Virus record (IMG/VR): IMGVR_UViG_3300010368_000043
Location: 1 to 34,521 of that record
DNA: 34,521 bases
Source: a virus
Reading direction: 5' to 3' (one strand)
Shown here: positions 25,607 through 30,714 of the stretch, piece after piece
How positions within the stretch are numbered: position 1 is the stretch's first letter
How the letters are laid out: every line of letters begins with the position of its first letter
Position numbers and translations under genes: made by a program
Notes under the pieces: model-generated
The model's database searches: none
Told to the model about the DNA's origin: nothing
Seen by the model: the letters and a program-made list of their open reading frames with translations, nothing else

Positions 25607-26395
25607 ATGTCCTCCCTCACCATGACCCCCGAATACCAAGCCTTCCTCGAAGCCATGTCCAAGCACGAAAGCGCTGGCGCATACGACGTCATGTACGGCG
25701 GCTCCAAGTTCTCCGACTTCTCCGACCACCCCCGCAAGTTCCACCCCATCAACTCTGGCCCCAACGCAGGCAAGAAGTCTTCCGCCGCTGGCAAGTACCA
25801 GTTCCTCGGCTCCACGTGGGACAGTGTCGCCTCACAGTTCGGCATCCCAGACTTCACCCCTCCCTCCCAAGACCTCGGTGCCATCGGCTACGCCATCCAG
25901 TCCTACGGCGGTAACCTCTACGAAGACCTTGCTTCCGGCGACCCAGCCCGCATCGCCAACGTCGCCACTGGCCTCAATCACAAGTGGACCTCCCTTCCGG
26001 GCGGCATCGAAGCTGGCCAAGACACGGACACCTTCGTCTCCAACTACTTCTCCGCGCTCAAGAACCCCGGCTCCGTCGCATCCAACATTGCTATCTCACA
26101 GTCGATGTACGCCGCCTCAGAGGCTGGCTCTGACATGGCCTCCCGTCTATCCCAGCAGGCGGAAGAGGGCGCTTCTACGGGCCTTACAGACGCTCCCAGC
26201 GTCCCTGCCGCCCAGCGCCCCCGCTCCCGTCCCGAACTGGACCTTCCCCAGTACGCCTTCGCTCCTCCCACCCATTCATCTCGCCCGCAATCAGCGCCCA
26301 ACCAAGAGCGCGAACTCCGCACCACCCACCGCCAACTGGCCCAAGAGGGACGCGCCCCTGCCTCCTTCTCCCAGTGGATGCGCAACCAATCTTAA
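25607..26395 (+). CDS. Lambda-R-like lysozyme/lytic transglycosylase (GH104 type)
   Basis: 262 residues; AGGAA upstream of ATG 25607. Residues 8-150 match the GH104/lambda endolysin fold: catalytic E21 in KHESAG, YDVMYGGSKFSD, HP at 41-42, SSAAGKYQFLGSTWD (58-72), the DFTPPSQDL segment, and KWTSLPGG near 136. The enzyme cleaves the glycan strand between MurNAc and GlcNAc. About 110 residues of Ala/Pro/Ser/Arg-rich tail follow, unusual for a simple endolysin. It has no signal peptide. The gene is about 9 kb from the holin-endolysin-spanin cassette, so a virion-associated lysozyme for DNA entry is as likely as a second lysis enzyme. Confidence 0.88.
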   Translation: MSSLTMTPEYQAFLEAMSKHESAGAYDVMYGGSKFSDFSDHPRKFHPINSGPNAGKKSSAAGKYQFLGSTWDSVASQFGIPDFTPPSQDLGAIGYAIQSYGGNLYEDLASGDPARIANVATGLNHKWTSLPGGIEAGQDTDTFVSNYFSALKNPGSVASNIAISQSMYAASEAGSDMASRLSQQAEEGASTGLTDAPSVPAAQRPRSRPELDLPQYAFAPPTHSSRPQSAPNQERELRTTHRQLAQEGRAPASFSQWMRNQS

Positions 26396-26398
26396 GAC

Positions 26399-26429
26399 AA
26401 AAAAAGGGGGGATGCTTTCGCACCCCCCC
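26399..26429 (-). terminator. Rho-independent terminator for the leftward small-gene operon
   Basis: On the - strand a G-run (complement of 26429-26423), TGC, a short loop, GCA and CCCCCC form a stem, followed by seven Ts (complement of 26399-26405). It lies just past the stop of the 95-residue gene at 26451. The lysozyme gene (ends 26395) converges on it from the other side; no T-run is present for rightward transcripts. Confidence 0.85.
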
Positions 26430-26450
26430 TCACACTCACGCTCACCCTCA

Positions 26451-26738
26451 CTACTCTTCGGCCAGCGCCTCGCTCACCCGTCCACCACTCACGTTGAAGC
26501 GGTCACCGATATGCTGCAATGTCATTTCGGGGTGCGTCCGCGCATACTGCCGCATCTCCCTCTTCAACTCTGCCGTTACCCGATCACTCTGCACGGGCGC
26601 TCTCACCTTCCGGTAACTCTTCCGCGTCATTCGCCTCAACGCCATCCCCAACACCCTCGCTTCATCATCTGCGCCCATGTCCACAAGACGTTCCCGCACA
26701 AGCGCAACCAACTCCCTCGCCTCCGGTATGTTACTCAT
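26451..26738 (-). CDS. Small HTH-like protein, unknown role
   Basis: 95 residues from ATG 26738, which overlaps the preceding stop as TGATG and is preceded by GGGAGA. The N-terminal half is helical and charged; residues 74-93 (LQHIGDRFNVSGGRVSEALA) form a helix-turn-helix, with the basic segment TRKSYRKVRAPVQSDR at about 38-53 in front. Probably a DNA-binding protein, last of the five-gene leftward operon ending at the terminator 26399-26429. Similar short 'phage protein' HTH modules regulate accessory genes; no named family recognised. Confidence 0.68.
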   Translation of the reverse strand: MSNIPEARELVALVRERLVDMGADDEARVLGMALRRMTRKSYRKVRAPVQSDRVTAELKREMRQYARTHPEMTLQHIGDRFNVSGGRVSEALAEE

Positions 26739-26962
26739 CAGTCAGTCTCCCTGTACTTTGGGTGCGTCAGTGCCGTCTCAAGCATCTGCACCGCAATTTC
26801 ACGGTCATAATATTTTGAGGACGTGATACGCGGCACTTCAATGCGGATACCTGTCGGCAAATGATACATGACAATTATTGTATCCAAGCCGCCAACGCCC
26901 ATACCAATGCGCTGATCCATGACGTTAATTCGCACATCCTCTGGTTTGATAATATCAAACAT
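26738..26962 (-). CDS. Mini RF-1-domain (release-factor-like) protein with GGL in place of GGQ
   Basis: 74 residues from ATG 26962 (AAGGAG upstream). Residues 10-65 align by eye with the catalytic RF-1 domain of peptide chain release factors and ArfB: DVRINV at the start, GMGVGGL (20-26) at the position of GxGGQ, then YHLPTGIRIEV (33-43) corresponding to the family's THLPTGI segment, and S48-DRE-A-L spacing at the end. The catalytic Gln is Leu26, so peptidyl-tRNA hydrolysis by the usual mechanism is not expected. The codon-recognition domain and the basic ArfB tail are absent. It may be a remnant, or a ribosome-binding decoy; function is unknown. Confidence 0.72.
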   Translation of the reverse strand: MFDIIKPEDVRINVMDQRIGMGVGGLDTIIVMYHLPTGIRIEVPRITSSKYYDREIAVQMLETALTHPKYRETD

Positions 26963-27126
26963 CAGTCAGTCTCCTTTTTAATCAGCGTCTTAGTAACCGC
27001 TGTCATAGTAACTGCTGCGCCAAAGAACATGCCCGCCATTGCGGTAAACAGTGGGTGCCAATCAAATATGCCGCTAAAAACAACGGCCAGCGCCATAAGT
27101 GCCCACATTTTCCATACATGCACCAT
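26962..27126 (-). CDS. 54-residue membrane protein
   Basis: ATG 27126 to TGA 26962. The start overlaps the previous stop and the stop overlaps the next start, both as TGATG. Two hydrophobic helices (about 6-20 and 25-45) flank a short DWHP turn; the C-terminus is basic then KKETD. The last codons also supply the AAGGAG Shine-Dalgarno for the RF-1-like gene. Small two-helix membrane proteins include holins, antiholins and toxins; nothing in the sequence decides. Confidence 0.68.
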   Translation of the reverse strand: MVHVWKMWALMALAVVFSGIFDWHPLFTAMAGMFFGAAVTMTAVTKTLIKKETD

Positions 27127-27431
27127 CACTCACCCGCCTTCCTATTCACGCGCTTCTCCTTGTGCACCTCTTCCAGTGCCAGCTTGGGCGCACCCGCCAG
27201 CCCCCACTTCTTCATAAGTCTTGGCATCGCAGGCCCTGCCACCCACAGCTTCCACTGTTTCTGCAAGACGTTCCTCTCCACCAGCCTCCTGATCCGCACC
27301 CCTGCCCCACCCTTCTTGAGGCCCAGCAGTTCACACACATCCTCCGTACCCACACCACGCCCCGTCTCCTTCATAAACTTGGCCAACAGGATCGTCGTGT
27401 TCACGTCTCCCTTACTCATTCGCTTGCCCAT
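27126..27431 (-). CDS. Winged-helix-like small protein
   Basis: 101 residues from ATG 27431 (GGGAGG upstream; overlaps the previous stop as TGATG). Residues about 15-60 show a helical DNA-binding pattern (TEDVCELLGLKKGGAGVRIRRLVERNVL) followed by a strand-like QKQWKLWVAG, as in winged helix proteins. The C-terminus is very basic (HKEKRVNRKAGE). It likely binds DNA and may regulate this operon; no family assigned. A second in-frame ATG five codons later is possible. Confidence 0.65.
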   Translation of the reverse strand: MGKRMSKGDVNTTILLAKFMKETGRGVGTEDVCELLGLKKGGAGVRIRRLVERNVLQKQWKLWVAGPAMPRLMKKWGLAGAPKLALEEVHKEKRVNRKAGE

Positions 27432-27637
27432 CACTCACCTCCCTTACGACAGCGCGCTTCGCCCGCCGCCTCCAAATGCTTCACCAATTCGTCAGCCAGA
27501 CACCCGATCACAACGCCCGCAATCTTGGCCACTGCCTCATGTATCTCACGGTCTTCCGTCTGCCGTGTCATCATCTCAACCTGCTCTATCACCCTGTCTT
27601 CAACAGCATGCACGAAGCCTCTCACATTCTCTCTCAT
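27431..27637 (-). CDS. Small helical protein, unknown function
   Basis: 68 residues from ATG 27637, with an AAGGGG-like site upstream; an in-frame TTG start 11 codons earlier has no good site. The protein is mostly one or two amphipathic helices (ENVRGFVHAVEDRV, then IHEAVAKIAGVVIGCLADEL), ending Cys-Arg-Lys-Gly. It is first in the leftward operon that runs to 26451. No family recognised. Confidence 0.58.
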   Translation of the reverse strand: MRENVRGFVHAVEDRVIEQVEMMTRQTEDREIHEAVAKIAGVVIGCLADELVKHLEAAGEARCRKGGE

Positions 27638-27675
27638 TCTCTTACCCCTTGATCCACACCAGATTAACAACCTGT

Positions 27676-27704
27676 CTTATATCCTATACACCTAACCAAC
27701 ACCT
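27676..27704 (-). promoter_or_regulatory. Candidate leftward promoter with two AGGTGT sites
   Basis: Reading leftward, AGGTGT (complement of 27699-27704) and AGGTGT (27688-27693) precede TATAAG (27676-27681), about 40 bases before the first start codon at 27637. AGGTGTATA is shared with the 21.0 kb operator region. No clear -35 box is visible, so this may need an activator. Confidence 0.45.
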
Positions 27705-27753
27705 GCAACCCTCTTTCGCCACCAAGAGTTAACACTCCTCCCTCTCTCACAAC

Positions 27754-27784
27754 CCTGCCAAAATCCTGCCAAAATCCTGCCAAG
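27754..27784. repeat. Three CCTGCCAA repeats at 11-base spacing
   Basis: CCTGCCAA begins at 27754, 27765 and 27776; the first two are followed by AAT. The 11-base period is about one DNA helical turn, so the copies face the same side. Next to a tyrosine integrase such repeats could be arm-type binding sites or iterons; this is inference. Confidence 0.7.
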
Positions 27785-27954
27785 TTCCCCTCACTCCCTA
27801 CGGTAGCAAGGACGCCTCTGGCGTCCATGCAACCTATCCCGAACACCTCCCGCACCCATCCACCTTACCCCCTTTCGCGCCAATCTGGCAGCTAATGTCA
27901 AAGGATGGCCCCCTGTTTGGGGGAAGAAGCCCCATACAAACCAACACCTTACCC

Positions 27955-28977
27955 TCACCTTGCCTCAATCCTGCCACTCAATGCCTTCATCACGCCCGCC
28001 CTTCTCGTCGGCACGTGGTGCGCATACCTCGCGGTCATGTTCAGGTTCGTGTGACCCAGCAAATCCTTCAACTGCAACAGGTCAACCTCCCCGCTCTGCG
28101 CCAGCATAGTCGCATACGTGTGACGACAATCATGTGGCCTAAACCCCTCGATCCCTGCCGCATCACACACATCTTTCCATCTCGCATAGAAGTCGTTCAG
28201 GCACCCATCACCCACCCACTCATCCAAGACGTAGCCACCCTCCCTTTCACCCATGGCCCGCTTCACCCGATCCGTCAGCGGCACAGAGTACCAGCGCTTC
28301 ACGCCCGCACCTTTCTTCGTATAGAGGCGCACACTATCCTCGCTCACATCCTTCCATCTCAGATGCCTCACACAAGACAGCCTCCCGCCCGTCTCCAACA
28401 ACAGGACCATCAACCGCCACAGCCCACGATCCCAAGCCTCGCACACTCCCAGCAACCGATCCCGCTCCTCAAACGTCAGCCACCGATCCCGTCCCTCTCC
28501 CTCTTTCGGCATCCGTCCAAACACAAAGTTCGTCTTGGCCCCACTCGCCTGCGCAAAGTTCATCACAGCCTTCACGACCACAGCCTCCCGCCTCTGGCTA
28601 CTGCTCGACACCTTGCGCCCCTCAACCTTGCGCATCACTTCCCAGCCCTCAATCTCACTCACCTTCCGCCCGCCAAACTCCCGTTCAAACCGCCTCAGGT
28701 ACGTGCCATCCTTGCCAACACCTCCCTCCCTCTCACGCTTACGCTCATACTCCCTCACCGCATCCCTCACGTACACAAGGGGTGAACCATCGTTCACCCC
28801 CTTCACCCGTCTCTCCTCCAGCACGGCCCTCACAACACTCTCAACCCTGCGCTTCGCCTCACCCTTCTCTCCGGCCCCGCACCCCGTGCTCCGCCTCACT
28901 CTCACCTTCTCACCTGTCTCATAATCCATGGCCATCCCACTCACGTACCAATAGCCATTCACCATCACGAGTTTCAT
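27955..28977 (-). CDS. int: Tyrosine recombinase (phage integrase)
   Basis: 340 residues from ATG 28977, which overlaps the regulator gene's stop (TGATG) and has GGAGGAAGG upstream; a longer frame to 29016 would overlap the regulator more. Catalytic residues by pattern: R199 in ETGGRLS, K222 region (TKKG), H282 and R285 in HDCRH, H309 in LLGHT, and nucleophile Y318 in ARYAHH. The N-terminal part holds a core-binding domain and, at 1-60, a small beta-type arm-binding domain (MVNGYWYVSG). It integrates or excises the phage at an att site, supporting a temperate lifestyle. Non-coding DNA with repeats lies just beyond its 3' end. Confidence 0.92.
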   Translation of the reverse strand: MKLVMVNGYWYVSGMAMDYETGEKVRVRRSTGCGAGEKGEAKRRVESVVRAVLEERRVKGVNDGSPLVYVRDAVREYERKREREGGVGKDGTYLRRFEREFGGRKVSEIEGWEVMRKVEGRKVSSSSQRREAVVVKAVMNFAQASGAKTNFVFGRMPKEGEGRDRWLTFEERDRLLGVCEAWDRGLWRLMVLLLETGGRLSCVRHLRWKDVSEDSVRLYTKKGAGVKRWYSVPLTDRVKRAMGEREGGYVLDEWVGDGCLNDFYARWKDVCDAAGIEGFRPHDCRHTYATMLAQSGEVDLLQLKDLLGHTNLNMTARYAHHVPTRRAGVMKALSGRIEAR

Positions 28978-29450
28978 CACCCTTCCTCCTTCACAAACCG
29001 ATACAAATCCCGCCACTTATCCGGCTCACCCCCCTCCACACACTTACTGGCCCAGTCCAGCGGCAGCCCACCGCTCATGATCTCATACGTCTTGGGCGCT
29101 ATCATCTCCAACAGAGGCACCACACTCAGCACCACCTGCATCCTGCTACTCACGCCCAGCTTCCCAGCAATGCTCCGCACATACACCTTGGCCGTATTCT
29201 CAGTCACACCAAACCGCTCTGCAATTTTCGCATTACTCGCCCCCGTCACCAGCATCTGCATGGCAGCATGCTGCTTCGTCGTGAGCCTACTCAGTACCTC
29301 GACCGCATCCAAATCCTTGGCCGCGTCACCCTGCGACGGTCCACCTCGCGCACCATCACCCTGTCCGATCATCTGCATCAGCATGGTACTCAACTGATCC
29401 AGCTTCCACTCCAGCCGTTCCAGTTTTGTTTCAATATTTCCATCGCTCAT
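28977..29450 (-). CDS. LuxR-type HTH regulator without sensor domain
   Basis: 157 residues from ATG 29450 (AAGGAGAT upstream). Residues 1-27 are a helical segment with Leu heptads (possible dimerisation), 30-48 a Gly/Ala/Asp linker, and 55-110 a LuxR/GerE-type HTH (LTTKQ at the start, GASNAKIAERFGVTENTAKVYVRSIAGKLGV core). The C-terminus continues as a helical tail with Trp. There is no receiver or autoinducer domain. An upstream GTG at 29531 with AGGAGG gives a 27-residue longer form. It sits just before the integrase with overlapping stop/start, so it may control lysogeny or excision. Confidence 0.8.
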   Translation of the reverse strand: MSDGNIETKLERLEWKLDQLSTMLMQMIGQGDGARGGPSQGDAAKDLDAVEVLSRLTTKQHAAMQMLVTGASNAKIAERFGVTENTAKVYVRSIAGKLGVSSRMQVVLSVVPLLEMIAPKTYEIMSGGLPLDWASKCVEGGEPDKWRDLYRFVKEEG

Positions 29451-29570
29451 ACCTATCTCCTTTGCTCGCGCATCTCCCTTGTTGTCATGTTTATCATAAA
29501 GGTTACAGCCAGAAAACTCCGTGCGTCCCACTGCACAGTCCTCCTATGTTACGTTACACACCCCTCACAG

Positions 29571-29607
29571 CTTACCCTCAACTGTATAAAAGGTAAGACA
29601 CCTTACC
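29571..29607 (-). promoter_or_regulatory. Operator-like dyads upstream of the LuxR-type gene
   Basis: GGTAAG (29592-29597) and CTTACC (29602-29607) form a six-base inverted repeat separated by ACAC. A third CTTACC is at 29571-29576. AAGACACCTTA (29595-29605) lies across the dyad and equals the complement of 20982-20992. Leftward TTATAC near 29585-29590 could be a -10 box, with a weak TTGGGT about 18 bases upstream. It precedes the LuxR-type gene by over 100 bases of leader. Confidence 0.55.
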
Positions 29608-29636
29608 ACCCAACACCTTCCGATGTCAAACATCAC

Positions 29637-29671
29637 AAAAAAAGGGACGTCCACACACACGCAGACGTCCC
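29637..29671 (-). terminator. Rho-independent terminator of the CobS/CobT-like operon
   Basis: On the - strand GGGACGTC (complement of 29664-29671) pairs perfectly over eight bases with GACGTCCC (complement of 29644-29651), followed by seven Ts (complement of 29637-29643). It starts 17 bases past the stop of the last gene of the operon (29688), and so separates it from the LuxR-type/integrase operon. Confidence 0.87.
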
Positions 29672-29687
29672 CAACCTTCACTCTATC

Positions 29688-30092
29688 TCAGCCAGCCTTC
29701 CCCTTCCTCACCAGCTTATCAATCACAGCCCCTGCCTCCTCACTCGGCGCATCAATATCCTTCATGCCATGCCTCGCTGCCTCCTCCCCACTCCCCCAAA
29801 GCGGCGTCTCGCACTCATACCCGAACACCCTTTCATCAAACTGCTCACCCCTCATCCTCGTCGCCAACCTCATGGCCATCAGGTTGTCACTCCCATGGCA
29901 CCCCAGCCACCCAGCACACAGCCCGCCATCCCTCTGGTGACACATGAACAGTCCCGCACCCCCTTTCATCAACTGTTCTCCCATGTCCCCATCATAACTG
30001 GGCAGCTTCTCATACTCGCTCCTATCCCACACACCGCTCGGCACATCCTTACGATACGGACAAGACGCGCACGGCTCTCTCGCTACGCTCAC
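29688..30092 (-). CDS. Cysteine-rich DUF6283-like protein
   Basis: About 134 residues from GTG 30092 (GTGA overlap with the previous stop); GTG 30095 is equally possible. It opens with CASCPYRKDVPSGVWDRSEY, then FMCHQ and a CAGW motif with a nearby CH, which match the pattern of DUF6283, a small Cys/His-rich family common in phages and actinobacteria. The cysteines suggest a metal site, perhaps zinc or Fe-S. Function unknown. It is last in the AAA+/VWA operon, immediately before the terminator. Confidence 0.72.
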   Translation of the reverse strand: MSVAREPCASCPYRKDVPSGVWDRSEYEKLPSYDGDMGEQLMKGGAGLFMCHQRDGGLCAGWLGCHGSDNLMAMRLATRMRGEQFDERVFGYECETPLWGSGEEAARHGMKDIDAPSEEAGAVIDKLVRKGKAG

Positions 30093-30493
30093 CACCTGAT
30101 AATCGACAGCGCAAAAAACACGAGGCTCACTACCGCCCCCGCAGCAATCAGCGTACTCTCCCGCTTCAACCGCTTGATCTCCTTATCCATCCCTTCCATC
30201 ACATCACTGGCCTCTTTCATCATCTGCACCTTACTCGTCTCCTCCTTCACAAGACGCACCAGCGACTGCCAGACCATGCTCACCCGATCATCTTCGTTCA
30301 TCCGGTCCATGACTTCCCCCAACTTCTCATGAGACCCCCGTATATCCCTCGCATCCAACCTCACCTCCTCCGTCTCACCACTCGCAAGCGGCACCTCCAT
30401 CAGTATCAGCCCCCGCTCCTGTGCTCTCATTCTGCGGCGGATCAGTTCATCCAGTTCATCCAGTTCATTCTTCGCTGCACTCGCCTTTGCCAT
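30089..30493 (-). CDS. Membrane-anchored coiled-coil protein
   Basis: 134 residues from ATG 30493 (TGATG overlap; AGAGGG upstream). The N-terminal part is charged helix; about 60-110 is a Met/Glu/Lys-rich coiled coil; residues about 112-132 (STLIAAGAVVSLVFFALSIIRW) form one C-terminal transmembrane helix. This is a tail-anchored topology, leaving the body in the cytoplasm. It may tether the operon's ATPase complex to the membrane, which is inference. No family recognised. Confidence 0.72.
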   Translation of the reverse strand: MAKASAAKNELDELDELIRRRMRAQERGLILMEVPLASGETEEVRLDARDIRGSHEKLGEVMDRMNEDDRVSMVWQSLVRLVKEETSKVQMMKEASDVMEGMDKEIKRLKRESTLIAAGAVVSLVFFALSIIRW

Positions 30494-30714
30494 CACACAA
30501 TCCCTCTCGCTTCGCTCGCTGTCACAATCTCTCTCTCGACCTCACGGCAGCACTCTCGCACCGCCGCCCAGTCATCCTGCCGCACCCCCTTACTCTTCAC
30601 CCGCCGCGCAACCTCCAGCCAGAACGGTCGGTGTGACCCCCTCCGGGGCCACATGCTCAACCACTCACGTCTTACGACCACACCACTACCTCGCTTCTTG
30701 CGTCCACCAATCAT
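30493..30714 (-). CDS. Small basic protein of the CobS/CobT-like operon
   Basis: 73 residues from ATG 30714, overlapping the CobT-like stop (ATGA). It is rich in Arg/Lys/Trp (GGRKKRGSGVVVRREW at the start, then SHRPFWLEVARRV) and ends in a Glu/Arg helix. No domain recognised; basic character suggests nucleic-acid or partner binding. Overlap on both sides shows it is translated with its neighbours. Confidence 0.62.
   Translation of the reverse strand: MIGGRKKRGSGVVVRREWLSMWPRRGSHRPFWLEVARRVKSKGVRQDDWAAVRECCREVEREIVTASEARGIV

Larger units (their letters stand above)
27638..27954. other. Intergenic region next to the integrase (possible attachment-site arms)
   Basis: About 317 bases between the integrase stop and the leftward small-gene operon, with no credible gene. 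It contains AGGTGT copies on the - strand at 27688-27693 and 27699-27704 near TATAAG (27676-27681), three CCTGCCAA repeats (27754-27784), a perfect hairpin GGACGCC-TCT-GGCGTCC (27810-27826) and a CCCCC/GGGGG hairpin (27909-27923). No tRNA-like end is seen. An attP site beside an integrase would fit, but it is not demonstrated. Confidence 0.45.

Noticed and set aside
27810-27826. Integrase terminator at the GGACGCC hairpin
   Set aside because: The stem is perfect but is not followed by Ts on the - strand.
27895-28785. 296-codon open frame on the + strand
   Set aside because: Antisense to the integrase catalytic domain, with Pro/His/Arg-rich sequence and no start signal.
28782-30332. 516-codon open frame on the + strand
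   Set aside because: It is antisense to the integrase, LuxR-type and DUF6283-like genes, is His/Pro/Ser/Leu-rich without domains, and results from C-rich composition. The opposite strand has recognisable families and ribosome sites.
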